From positions 124,001 to 188,000 of the forward strand of contig NZ_JAVDDV010000002.1 of NCBI RefSeq assembly GCF_030848565.1: a DNA stretch of 64,000 bases, read 5' to 3'. The position numbers were made by a program, and so were the translations under genes. Positions 34,839 through 42,728 of the stretch are shown piece after piece. Origin of the DNA: Natronolimnohabitans sp. A-GB9. GTDB lineage: Archaea; Halobacteriota; Halobacteria; Halobacteriales; Natrialbaceae. The notes below the pieces were generated by a model. The model did not search any database. It worked only from the letters and a program-made list of their open reading frames with translations, and had not been told where the DNA came from. Each line of letters starts with the position of its first letter. Position 1 is the stretch's first letter.

Positions 34839-36053
34839 TTACTCGTCGCTTTCCGATCCGACCCGTCTCGTCACCGCCCCCTCGAGTTCGGTCCTGACCT
34901 GCCGAAGGATCGGCCGGGGGTCGTCCAGATGTAGATAGTCGAAGTTCGGGACTCCGTAACACGAACGCAGGATCTCGGCCGTCCGGCCCGGCAGCGAGGG
35001 CCGCTCGACGAAGGGGGAATCCTCGCGGACGACGCTCACCAGGTGCTCGAGTTCGCCGTAGAGGTAGTGGGTGCCGACGCCGGCGTCGTAGCCGGGTTCG
35101 ATCAGGTCGGTCCGGTCGGTGGCCGCCAGCCAGTACCAGGTCGGGAAATCCGCGCCGGCGCGGGTCGCACACGCAAGCGACTGCCACATCCGCGGGTTGA
35201 TCTCGACGATCGAGAACTCGCCCGTCGCCGCGTCCCGAACGTACTCGATGCAGGCGAGGCCGTGCCACTCGAGTTCGTCGAGGATCGCCCGGCCGGCCTC
35301 CTCGAGTTCCGGAATGTCGACTGACTCCCGGAAGACGCCTCCACTACCGGTGTAGGAGTCGCCGCGAAGCTGGCGATGCTGGAACGTGCCCAGTGCCTCG
35401 CCGCGGTCGTACAGCGCTCCGAAGAGGAACTCCTCACCCTCGACGTACTCCTGGACGATCGGCTCGTGGCCCATCTTCTCCTGGAGCGCGTCGACGTCCG
35501 GCGTCTCGCCCGCCGGCACGTGTTCGACCGACTTGGCGATCGTCGAGTCCTCGAACGTGAACTCCTCGAGGTACGTATCGGTAAGGAGATTGTACCGGGA
35601 TTTGACGATCCTGTTGCCGCTCCAGTCGTCGACGTCGCCGAGCAGTTCCGTGTCCGGGATCGCAACCCCCGCCCGTTCCGCGGCGTCCGCGAGTCGCTTT
35701 CGGTCGTGAACCGATCGCAACGTCTCGAGGTCCGGAACGACGACGTCGACGTGGCGCTCGAACTCGTCGGCGTACTTCGCGAGGACGTATGGATCGTGTG
35801 GGCGGTGGGGGACGATCGTCCGAACGTCCGGCCGGGCGGCCAGGCCCAACAGCGCGTCCCTGTACGCCGGGAGATCGCTCGGCGGCGGGACCAGCACCGA
35901 CTCGTCACAGTACCGGGAGGCGGTGACGCTCAGGGACTCGTCGTCGACCGCGGCGATCGTATGGACGTCGCGGTCACCGAGCGATCTGACGGTCGCGTAC
36001 CCGTGTGGGTATCGCGATGCGGTGACGACGACGGCCTCGCGGTCTTCAGTCAA
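34839..36053 (-). CDS. ATP-grasp carboxylate-amine ligase
   Basis: 404 residues. An N-terminal Rossmann-like lobe (VVVTASRYPHGYATVRSLGD) is followed by an ATP-grasp fold: NRIVKSRYNLL, EPIVQEYVEGEEFLFGAL (residues about 196-213) and the metal-binding EINPRMWQSLACATR near 288. This is the carboxylate-amine ligase type (carbamoyl-phosphate synthase large chain-like), which activates a carboxylate as acyl phosphate for attack by an amine. It overlaps the AsnB-like gene by 8 bases and starts with TTG 36053, since no better start is seen. Together the two may make an amide or peptide bond on a shared substrate. A family B element abuts its TAA. Confidence 0.82.
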   Translation of the reverse strand: MTEDREAVVVTASRYPHGYATVRSLGDRDVHTIAAVDDESLSVTASRYCDESVLVPPPSDLPAYRDALLGLAARPDVRTIVPHRPHDPYVLAKYADEFERHVDVVVPDLETLRSVHDRKRLADAAERAGVAIPDTELLGDVDDWSGNRIVKSRYNLLTDTYLEEFTFEDSTIAKSVEHVPAGETPDVDALQEKMGHEPIVQEYVEGEEFLFGALYDRGEALGTFQHRQLRGDSYTGSGGVFRESVDIPELEEAGRAILDELEWHGLACIEYVRDAATGEFSIVEINPRMWQSLACATRAGADFPTWYWLAATDRTDLIEPGYDAGVGTHYLYGELEHLVSVVREDSPFVERPSLPGRTAEILRSCYGVPNFDYLHLDDPRPILRQVRTELEGAVTRRVGSESDE

Positions 36054-37962
36054 GATCGATCACCGTCGGTTGGAGACACCGCTCGAACGGATCGGTCGCG
36101 TGATCGTGTCGCGTCGTCGAATCGTCCTCGAGTACACACGCCGTCGCGGGCATCGTCAGGACAGTCAACAGCGTGTAGAGCTCGCCGACGCGGTCCTCGC
36201 CGCGACAGTGGGTCCGGTACAGCTCGCGTATCGCGTCGGCGTCCGGCCCGGGGAGCGCGTCGGCGAGATCGCCCTTCGCCTCGAGAACGTCGGTGGCGAA
36301 CCCGAACGAGCGAAGCAGTTCCGCGTCGTCCAGCCACGGGCCGTCGGTCAGGTACGGCTCCGGCGGTGACCGGGGTGAGACGTACTTCCGCCAGAACTCC
36401 GTCGCGTGTTCGCCGGCGTACGCGACCGGGAACGACCGCGAGAGCGAAACGCCGGTGCTCGCGTGCGGAATCGCCGCCAACTCGGGGGCCAGTCGTTCGA
36501 CAGCCCGGTCGACGAGGTTCCGTCGGAGCCGATACCGGATCGGCATCGACAGCGAGAGGTCGACGAGTCGGTCGTCGAGAAACGGCGTTCGGTACGGAAG
36601 CGTCTGGCGGAGTGCAGTGTGAAATCGCATATCGTCGTCGTTCGACAACGGATACAGATCGCCGTAGTAGACGAGTTCGTCGAGCGAGTCGTAGGTGACG
36701 CCGTGGTGGACGATACGGTCGCCGTCGCGGTAGATGTTCTCCTCGAGTACCGTCCGGAGATCAGTCGGGGCTTCGAAGTCGTCGTGGGCCCGCTCGAGCA
36801 GGCGATCGATGTAGTCGTCGATCGTCTCGACCGACCGCTCGACCGGCAGGGACACCGATCCCAGGGGACCGAGCGACGTCGTCGGCGACGGGATCCCGAA
36901 CCCATCGAACAGCGAGTCGGCGTACAGTCCCGACAGGAGTCCGTCGACCCGACTCGTGAGTTCGTCTTCGAAGCCGCTCGTATATGGCTGCGTAAACCAG
37001 CCGTTGAACGAGCCCGCCCATCGGTTGCGCTCGAGTGCGTCGATCCGGTACTGTGACCCCCGCTCGAGCAGTTCGAACTCGGCGTCAGCTGTGAGCGCGA
37101 CCCGTTCCGCAATGCGGGCCTCGCGGTTCATCCAGTCGTTCATGTGTAACGCCGTCGCCTCCTCGAGGCCGGCCAGTACGAGCCTGGAGTCGCTGCCCCC
37201 GGAGAGCAACACGCCGTAGTCGCGATCGTCTCGCGTCCACTCCTCGACGACCGTCCGGAACCGACGTGTGAACTCGTCGACGAACCACTCGAACGACTCG
37301 TCGCGCGGCCGGTATCGCGGCCGCCAGTACTGGTCGCTCGTCAGTTCGCCGTCGGCGAGCGAAAGCGTCGTGATCGTCCCGGGCTCGAGTTTCTCGATGC
37401 CTTCGAACGGCGTCGTTACGCCGAACGTTCGGCGAAAGGCGAGATACTCGTGGAGGTACGCCGGAGAGAACGCAGTGTCGATTGCTGGATGAAACGGGAG
37501 CGTCTGGACGTTCGTCGAGAAGACGAGCGTCTCGTCGTCCGGCCGCGTCCAGTAGATCGGTACCGTGCCGAGTCGATCGGTACACAACGAGAGTCGCTCA
37601 CGGTCCGCGTCGTACAGGAGCAACGCGAAGTTTCCGTTGAGTCCGCCCACGAAGTCGAGCCCCTCGCGTTCGTACCGTGACACACAGTACTGGGCGGGAT
37701 CGACGTCGGCGGGGCGGGCCTCGTACTGGCCGGATCGCGTTCCGTCGCTCGCGTCGGCTCCGTACACGTCACCGATCACCCAACAGCGGATCGATCCGTC
37801 ACTGGCCGCGTGAGGATCGTTCGAGGCTCGGTGTACCCGTGGTGCCGCCGCGATCGCCACGCCGTCAGTTGCGTACTGTATGCCGGCGTCGGACGGAAGC
37901 CAGTCGTCGAGTGTGTCCGCGGCCGAGCCGCCGGTGTGGACCACTCCGTGTGTGTATCGCAT
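36046..37962 (-). CDS. Asparagine-synthase-like protein lacking the glutaminase cysteine
   Basis: 638 residues. The C-terminal domain is an AsnB-type synthetase: GVLLSGGSDSRLVLAGLEE near residues 251-269 is the PP-loop, and the LPYRTPFLDDRLVDLSLSMP region is conserved. The N-terminal Ntn-fold lobe is recognisable (GLNGNFALLLYDADRERLSL near 107-126, CTDRLGTVPIYW). However the protein starts MRYTHG, not Met-Cys, so the cysteine needed for glutamine hydrolysis is missing. It may use ammonia, use another amine, or act as a cyclase/ligase as in lasso-peptide cyclases, or amidate a glycan uronic acid as in WbpS. It is translationally coupled to the ATP-grasp gene. ATG 37962. Confidence 0.82.
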   Translation of the reverse strand: MRYTHGVVHTGGSAADTLDDWLPSDAGIQYATDGVAIAAAPRVHRASNDPHAASDGSIRCWVIGDVYGADASDGTRSGQYEARPADVDPAQYCVSRYEREGLDFVGGLNGNFALLLYDADRERLSLCTDRLGTVPIYWTRPDDETLVFSTNVQTLPFHPAIDTAFSPAYLHEYLAFRRTFGVTTPFEGIEKLEPGTITTLSLADGELTSDQYWRPRYRPRDESFEWFVDEFTRRFRTVVEEWTRDDRDYGVLLSGGSDSRLVLAGLEEATALHMNDWMNREARIAERVALTADAEFELLERGSQYRIDALERNRWAGSFNGWFTQPYTSGFEDELTSRVDGLLSGLYADSLFDGFGIPSPTTSLGPLGSVSLPVERSVETIDDYIDRLLERAHDDFEAPTDLRTVLEENIYRDGDRIVHHGVTYDSLDELVYYGDLYPLSNDDDMRFHTALRQTLPYRTPFLDDRLVDLSLSMPIRYRLRRNLVDRAVERLAPELAAIPHASTGVSLSRSFPVAYAGEHATEFWRKYVSPRSPPEPYLTDGPWLDDAELLRSFGFATDVLEAKGDLADALPGPDADAIRELYRTHCRGEDRVGELYTLLTVLTMPATACVLEDDSTTRHDHATDPFERCLQPTVIDLD

Positions 37963-38309
37963 CCCTCGTCACCTCCTCGAGTCGAACGACGCTCGTTGAT
38001 CGACGGTCGACTGAAGTACGCGAGCCTGCATCATAGTCGACGGAGGGCTGGCTGCGGTATTTATTATAGATGTGATAGTACCGACGTGTTGTGTGAGTTC
38101 AGTGGTTGTGACAGGGATCGATCTCCATCACGAATCCGTAACCCGCTGAACGACCGTTCGAAAGCCGGTATTTCGATCGAGCGACACGACAGCTCGAGCG
38201 ACCGTCACACTGGAACGTCACGCTCATACTACGCCGCGAGGGGAACCATTTCACGAGCTAAAACTATTAGAAACAGTTTACATCCAGTTCATCGGGCGTC
38301 GAGGTGTCA
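37963..38309. other. Intergenic region upstream of the AsnB-like gene
   Basis: 347 bases without a convincing gene. It contains AT-rich patches (GTATTTATTATAGATGTGATAG near 38056-38078, and AAACTATTAGAAACAGTTT near 38260-38278, the second an inverted repeat). The first could be the promoter of the AsnB-like gene about 100 bases downstream on the minus strand. I looked here for a short precursor-peptide ORF and found none that stands out. Confidence 0.5.
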
Positions 38310-38367
38310 TACGGTCTCCCGTTGTCACGTCCCGCCGATCGGCGACATAGCGGGACAGCAGTCCGTA
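38310..38367. repeat. Family B gene-end element, 58 bp
   Basis: Left end TACGGTCTCCCGTTGTCAC, core CCGATCGGCGACATAGCG, right end GGGACAGCAGTCCGTA, directly followed by the TGA (minus strand) of the gene at 38368. It is shorter than the 79-bp form, with the same ends and a reduced hairpin. Confidence 0.75.
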
Positions 38368-38922
38368 TCAGTCCCCGTCCTCGATCGGCTCGCCCTCGAG
38401 ATACCGTCTCCCGCGGTCCGTGATCTCGTACTTGCCGCGGTCGACCCGTTTGACGAGTCCGTGCTCGGCTAACTCGTTCAATCGACGACTGACCGCCCCA
38501 CGACTCCGATCGATGTTCCGGGCGATCAGCGACGGCGTGAGCACGAGCCCGGCGGTCTCGAGTGTCTGAAGGATGTGCCCGTCCATCGGCGTCATCCATT
38601 CCGGTGGCGATCGGATCGCGTTCGGGTCGGTACAGAGAAAGACCGACCACTCCGTCCGTCGGAGACGGTTGTGCATCGGATCGTAGAGCCCGTACGCGAC
38701 GAGCAGCGCAGCCAGACCGTGGACGAAGTGAATCGCCGGACGATACGTCAGCTGTACGAGCGGATCGGCGAGGACGAACAGAAACAGTCCGACGAACGAG
38801 ACGGCGATCGGCGGCCGGGATCGAAGCTGGACTCGGTTCCGATACAGGAGGAGACAGAGGACGAGGCTGGCCAACACCCCGACGAAGAGATCGTACGCGA
38901 CGAGTACCGAGTGGTCGGTCAC
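38368..38922 (-). CDS. Membrane protein with C-terminal winged-helix domain
   Basis: 184 residues from GTG 38922. The first 90 residues hold three to four hydrophobic segments (YDLFVGVLASLVLCLLLY, IAVSFVGLFLFVLADPLVQL, FVHGLAALLVAYGLYD). Residues about 105-180 form a winged helix: HILQTLETAGLVLTPSLIAR, then SRGAVSRRLNELAEHGLVKR, and DRGKYEITDRGRRYLEG. So it is a membrane-bound putative transcription regulator, a pattern seen in several haloarchaeal small proteins. It overlaps the preceding gene by 4 bases (GTGA) and forms a two-gene unit with it. A family B element abuts its stop. Confidence 0.72.
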   Translation of the reverse strand: MTDHSVLVAYDLFVGVLASLVLCLLLYRNRVQLRSRPPIAVSFVGLFLFVLADPLVQLTYRPAIHFVHGLAALLVAYGLYDPMHNRLRRTEWSVFLCTDPNAIRSPPEWMTPMDGHILQTLETAGLVLTPSLIARNIDRSRGAVSRRLNELAEHGLVKRVDRGKYEITDRGRRYLEGEPIEDGD

Positions 38923-39212
38923 GTTCCCCCTCCGAAGTCGTGAAGCGTCAGGAAGAGCAGCGCCACGAGGACGAGAACGCTCGTATTGATTCCGCTTTTG
39001 AGAAGCCGTACGAACGGGACGTCACAGCCGACGAGCAAAACGAGTCCGTTCTGGACGGTAAACAGCGACATCACCAACAAGAGCCCAAACACGAGCGTTC
39101 CGATCGGCGTGCGACGAAAGACAGACCACAGCAGCAACGAGAGAAGCGTCGCACTCGTCCCCGTGATAACTGCAAAGAGGACCGAGGCCTCGTAGACGAG
39201 ACAATCGCTCAT
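38919..39212 (-). CDS. Small membrane protein, partner of the winged-helix membrane protein
   Basis: 97 residues, three hydrophobic segments: YEASVLFAVITGTSATLLSLLLW, IGTLVFGLLLVMSLFTVQNGLVLL and INTSVLVLVALLFLTL. It ends HDFGGGT, with the last codons overlapping the GTG of the membrane winged-helix gene. Its topology resembles the N-terminal half of its partner. Together they could form a membrane signalling pair, by context only. Start ATG 39212. Confidence 0.6.
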   Translation of the reverse strand: MSDCLVYEASVLFAVITGTSATLLSLLLWSVFRRTPIGTLVFGLLLVMSLFTVQNGLVLLVGCDVPFVRLLKSGINTSVLVLVALLFLTLHDFGGGT

Positions 39213-39406
39213 TAGCCTGTGTCTCGATTGCTTTTCCCCATTACTCTTGCTTTGTGCGAACGGCCGGCTGACGGACTCGAGACCGGGTCAGCGGGCGATT
39301 CAGTTCGAGCGACGCCTCGTAAGCTCGGATTACTCGAGTCGAACCGCGTCCCGGAGTGGAACAGTCGGCGACGCTTTTGCCCGCGTGAACCGGACCGTAG
39401 GCCGTC

Positions 39407-39976
39407 ATGAGTGACCCGAGCAGGGACGACCGCGATCGTGAATCGACGGGCGGAGGAGCCGGTGACGTCGGCGACGAGAACCGAGCGCCGTCCGACGACG
39501 TCGACTCGGGGACCGGCGTCGGTGACCGGGACGATCCCGGACGCGATCGCCGCGACGATTCGACGCAAGTGGCAAGCGAGGAACGCCGCCGGAAGATCCC
39601 CATCTTCAGTGCGATCATCGCCATCATCGGCGCGTGGGTCGCCCTCTCCGTCATCGCCATCTACGACGTCTCGCAGGCGGCGTTCTGGAACAACGTCCTC
39701 GTCGGCGCTGCCGTCGTCGTCGCCGCCGGCTACAACTACTACCGGGTCTCGAACGACATGCCGATCAGCGTCGGCGTCTCGGGACTGATCGCGCTGCTGG
39801 GCGTCTGGCTGATCATCGCCCCCGCGCTGTTCGAAATGCCGGCAGGGCTCGGGCTGACCGAGAGTCCGTTCTGGAGTACGCTCGGGTCCGGGCTGCTCAT
39901 CGCGGCACTGGCCGGATACAACGCCTACGACGCACGCGAGGCGCGGAGCGTGGCGACCGACTCGACGCGGGCCTGA
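39407..39976 (+). CDS. SPW-repeat family membrane protein
   Basis: 189 residues. The first 65 are acidic and disordered (DRDDPGRDRRDDSTQ). Four membrane segments follow in two repeats, each holding an aromatic motif: VSQAAFWNNVLVGAAVVVAA and GLTESPFWSTLGSGLLIAAL, with the SPW-like signature and GYNYYRV/GYNAYDA after each. The SPW repeat family is common in bacteria and archaea and lacks a known function. Start ATG 39407 begins with MSDPSRDD. The next gene is convergent, 15 bases away. Confidence 0.75.
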   Translation: MSDPSRDDRDRESTGGGAGDVGDENRAPSDDVDSGTGVGDRDDPGRDRRDDSTQVASEERRRKIPIFSAIIAIIGAWVALSVIAIYDVSQAAFWNNVLVGAAVVVAAGYNYYRVSNDMPISVGVSGLIALLGVWLIIAPALFEMPAGLGLTESPFWSTLGSGLLIAALAGYNAYDAREARSVATDSTRA

Positions 39977-39991
39977 TCGGCTCGAGCCACG

Positions 39992-40255
39992 CTAACGGGT
40001 CGGTCCGAACTCCGACTCGAGTTCGTCCTCGAGCCGTCGGAGCCGGTGTTCGGCGGCGTGATGACGCATCGCGACGACGGCGAAAGCGATCATAACGACG
40101 GCAAATCCGGCCGAAACTGCGGGCGAGATTCCGTTAACGTAGCTGTTCCCGAGCTGTCCGAGCGCCAGCACGAGAGGACCAAACGCAAGCAGGGTGCTTT
40201 TGGCGGGTGTCGCGAGAAACAGTTCGACGAGCGAGAACGGTTGGCGGCCGGACAT
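39992..40255 (-). CDS. Small membrane protein, hypothetical
   Basis: 87 residues from ATG 40255 (MSGRQPFSLVELFLATPAK). Two hydrophobic segments (TLLAFGPLVLALGQLGNSYV and AVSAGFAVVMIAFAVVAM) are followed by an acidic, basic-rich helix (HHAAEHRLRRLEDELESEFG). The longer frame to 40507 is rejected: the upstream part is serine/arginine-rich and overlaps the start of the gene at 40395. Unknown family. Confidence 0.55.
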   Translation of the reverse strand: MSGRQPFSLVELFLATPAKSTLLAFGPLVLALGQLGNSYVNGISPAVSAGFAVVMIAFAVVAMRHHAAEHRLRRLEDELESEFGPTR

Positions 40256-40394
40256 GATCAAACGTCGGTTACTCCTTGTGCCTGGGGAGCGAAGGTATCC
40301 CTTTCGGTTCGACTCGAATCGCTCGGACGAGACGAACAGTCCGTCGTTCGTGCGGACCGATACGTTCATTCTACCCGCAGTACAACGATTACGT

Positions 40395-40946
40395 ATGCGG
40401 ATTCGCGAGTGGCAGGACATACTCGAGGACGTCACCGATCGGGACGTCGAGCCGGAGGACTGGCGCGCCGTCGCCGGTGATCGAGCCGGCGGCGTCGGCG
40501 AAGACATGTACCTCGCGCATCCAGCCGCCGGGGTCTTCTTCTTGAAGACCTACGCGAAGAACCCCTTCGAGGTCAAAGGCGTCGGCACGCGCGTCGCTCG
40601 TAATCTCGACGACGAGATCGGCTCGTTTCTCCCCCAGGAGGACGCAGGCGGGCGCTTTGCCGTTCAGTCGCCGCCGGAAGACGAAGCACAAGCCGAGACG
40701 CTCTCTCAGCGTCTGGAGACGGTCCTCGAGACCCACGCGGACGCACCGACCCGGCCACAGGACCTGTTCGACGACGTCATGGACGCAATCGAGAGCCCCG
40801 CGTTCGGGCCGATGGAGTACGACCAGTACGACCGCCCCGACGAACTCGAGGACCTCTCGGACCGATTCGAGGAGGCCGACGAACTGCTCGACGCCGAACT
40901 CGAGGACCTGATCGAGACTGACGAGGTCGATCGAGGGTTCATGTGA
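40395..40946 (+). CDS. Conserved haloarchaeal protein of unknown function
   Basis: 183 residues from ATG 40395 (MRIREWQDILEDVTDRD). An N-terminal block VAGDRAGGVGEDMYLAHPAA, then VFFLKTYAKNPFEVKGVGTR. The C-terminal third is acidic with heptad-like leucines (LEDLSDRFEEADELLDAELED). It is cytosolic by composition. The family is not known to me by function. A hairpin plus T-tract at 40945-41000 looks like its terminator. The upstream frame to 40194 is overlapped by the opposite gene and not counted. Confidence 0.65.
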   Translation: MRIREWQDILEDVTDRDVEPEDWRAVAGDRAGGVGEDMYLAHPAAGVFFLKTYAKNPFEVKGVGTRVARNLDDEIGSFLPQEDAGGRFAVQSPPEDEAQAETLSQRLETVLETHADAPTRPQDLFDDVMDAIESPAFGPMEYDQYDRPDELEDLSDRFEEADELLDAELEDLIETDEVDRGFM

Positions 40947-41000
40947 TCGCCGGAAACGTGTAATCAACACCCGGCGATCGCCACACCGATCTTTTTTATT
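40945..41000 (+). terminator. Hairpin plus T-tract terminator
   Basis: Arms GATCGCCGG (40945-40953) and CCGGCGATC (40971-40979) form a 9-bp stem starting in the stop codon of the preceding gene. They are followed by CTTTTTTATT at 40991-41000. Archaeal termination relies on the T-tract; the hairpin may add to it. Confidence 0.6.
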
Positions 41001-41079
41001 ATCCGGGAACAGCCCACGCCGTGGAGTCGATACTCGCGCTCGAGGACGGACCCGGAACGGACAGCCCGCTCGACGAGGA

Positions 41080-41107
41080 TACGGCCGAGTGACGACAGCA
41101 GTCCGTA
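41080..41107. repeat. Family B gene-end element, minimal 28-bp copy
   Basis: TACGGCCGAGTGACGACAGCAGTCCGTA keeps both outer ends but has lost the inner hairpin. The next bases are the TGA (minus strand) of the SRPBCC gene. Confidence 0.62.
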
Positions 41108-41899
41108 TCAGAGCAGATCGCCCGATCCGCGACCGGACGGATTCCGCTCGATCGATGGGATCTCGCCGGTCTCGACGAGACTCTTACACCGTTGAAGCGC
41201 CTCGCCGGCGAGCGTCGCCGGGACGATCCCGAGACGCTGCATCGTCGCGTCGCCGAACGCCCCACCCGGCGGCTCGTACTCGACCCGGAGTGAGACCGCC
41301 GTCCCTCGGTCGTCGGGCGCCGGTTCGAACTGGATCGTCGCGGTGTAGGGAATTGGTGCGTCCTCGAGCGTCTCCCAGCGCATGTACTCTCCGGGCTCGC
41401 TGTCGACGAGTTTCGTCTCCCACTCGAGCGGCCGACCTAGCGGGCCGTCGACCTGCCAGTAGTGGCGTCGGTCTTCACCGCCGACTGACGAGACGTCCGC
41501 GAACGGACCGACGAGTCGGGTCAAATGCTCCGGATCGCGCCAGTAGGTCTCGAGTTCGTCGGCGCTCTCGCCGACGGTGATCGTCCGTTCGACCGCCGGG
41601 CCACGGACCGGCCGCTCCGATCCCGGCCGTTCGTGTCCCGAGACGGTGTCGCTCTCGAGTCGCTCGTAGAGTCGGCTGTGGCCGGTAACACCGCGGGTGA
41701 GCAACGCGGCGCCGACGGTCGCGGACGCCACACCGCCGAGCGAGCGACGCCTTGCCCCGCGTACCACCAACGCAGCGCCGATCGCCGCCGACGCCGCACG
41801 TTCCCATCGGCCGAGATTCGTTCGTCGCTCCGACGCAGTCGGATCGAACGCCGTTTTCGATCGCTCGTCGGTCACACGGCGCTGTGAGCGCGTGGTCAT
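41108..41899 (-). CDS. SRPBCC (cyclase/dehydrase-like) family protein with N-terminal helical hairpin
   Basis: 263 residues from ATG 41899 (MTTRSQRRVTDERSK). Residues about 40-85 have two short hydrophobic helices (AASAAIGAALVVRGA, LGGVASATVGAALLTRGV), like DUF2892 segments. The C-terminal domain is a START/SRPBCC fold: VERTITVGESADELETYWRD, then YWQVDGPLGRPLEWETKLVD and GTAVSLRVEYEPPGGAFGDA. This type is often called a coenzyme-Q-binding or cyclase/dehydrase protein, but ligand and role are unknown. The upstream frame to 41965 starts within cysteine-rich non-coding sequence and is left out. Confidence 0.78.
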   Translation of the reverse strand: MTTRSQRRVTDERSKTAFDPTASERRTNLGRWERAASAAIGAALVVRGARRRSLGGVASATVGAALLTRGVTGHSRLYERLESDTVSGHERPGSERPVRGPAVERTITVGESADELETYWRDPEHLTRLVGPFADVSSVGGEDRRHYWQVDGPLGRPLEWETKLVDSEPGEYMRWETLEDAPIPYTATIQFEPAPDDRGTAVSLRVEYEPPGGAFGDATMQRLGIVPATLAGEALQRCKSLVETGEIPSIERNPSGRGSGDLL

Positions 41900-42071
41900 A
41901 GGTCGGATCCGGTCCGTACTCCGGAAACCGTTCCATTGGAAGTTTGCGCTGCAACTGCAACGCAAGTGTGTCTACCGCGGGCAGTCGGGATGGCGGTCGG
42001 TCACTGTGGGGCTGGCTTCCCCTGCGTTTGCGGCCGGTGGGCCTTTGAGCGCAGCCGTCGACGGATGGCCC

Positions 42072-42467
42072 ATGAGCGACCGCGCCGAATCCGTCGTCCA
42101 CGACTACTACGACGCGCTCCGCGAGGGCGACCCGCTCGCACCGTACTTCCTCGAGGACGAGTCGACGGTGAAATTCGGGATTAGCGAGGCGCTGTTCGGT
42201 TTCGAAGAGGTCAGCAACGCATTGCAGACACAGACGGAGACGACCGCCGAGTGGGCCGTCGAGAGCGGCCACCTCGTCGTTACGGAACGCGATGGGGTCG
42301 CTACGTTCGCCGACAGCGTAACGATGGCCTGGACCGACACCGAATCCGGCGATCGGAACCGCTTCGAGACGCGCTGGAGCGGGACGCTCGTCCGCCGGAC
42401 CGACGACGAACGCGCCCCCGCGTGGCAGTTCGCCGTGATGCACGTCAGTACGGCCGACGAGCTATGA
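42072..42467 (+). CDS. NTF2/SnoaL-like small domain protein
   Basis: 131 residues: MSDRAESVVHDYYDALREGD, LAPYFLEDESTVKFGISEAL, WAVESGHLVVTERDGVATFA, then ETRWSGTLVRRTDDERAPAW. This cone-shaped NTF2-like fold, with the typical Y-x-A-x-x-x-G-D start and a final strand pair, is found in many ketosteroid-isomerase-like and AtzH-like proteins. The role is unknown. Its stop overlaps the ATG of the next gene (ATGA), so they should be translationally coupled. Start ATG 42072 follows GGCCC. Confidence 0.72.
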   Translation: MSDRAESVVHDYYDALREGDPLAPYFLEDESTVKFGISEALFGFEEVSNALQTQTETTAEWAVESGHLVVTERDGVATFADSVTMAWTDTESGDRNRFETRWSGTLVRRTDDERAPAWQFAVMHVSTADEL

Positions 42468-42700
42468 GCCGCGGCTCCGGTCGGGATCCCAGTCGCCGCG
42501 GCCGCGGCTCCGTCCGCTCGAGTGCGTTGACGAGTCCGTCGGATCGAGTCAAAGTCGCGTTCGTCGTACTCGTCGGGCTCTCCGGGGGGATGATGGCACT
42601 TCAGGGCGGCGCTTCGCTGGCCGTCGTCGGGCTGGCAGCCGTCGGTGGACTCCTCGCTGGCGGCGCGTTGCTGTGGTATCTGGTCTGGATCCTCGAGTGA
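42464..42700 (+). CDS. Small membrane protein coupled to the NTF2-like gene
   Basis: 78 residues, start ATG 42464 overlapping the preceding TGA. A basic, serine-rich N-terminus (MSRGSGRDPSRRGRGSVRS) precedes two membrane segments (VKVAFVVLVGLSGGMMALQG, AAVGGLLAGGALLWYLVWIL). No known family. Coupled translation suggests that it works with its NTF2-like neighbour at the membrane. Confidence 0.6.
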   Translation: MSRGSGRDPSRRGRGSVRSSALTSPSDRVKVAFVVLVGLSGGMMALQGGASLAVVGLAAVGGLLAGGALLWYLVWILE

Positions 42701-42728
42701 TATCGAGACGACAGATCAGCACCGGCAG

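Noticed and set aside
37963-38309. Possible precursor-peptide gene upstream of the AsnB-like gene
   Set aside because: No short ORF with a leader/core pattern or good start context stood out in the region, so none is claimed.
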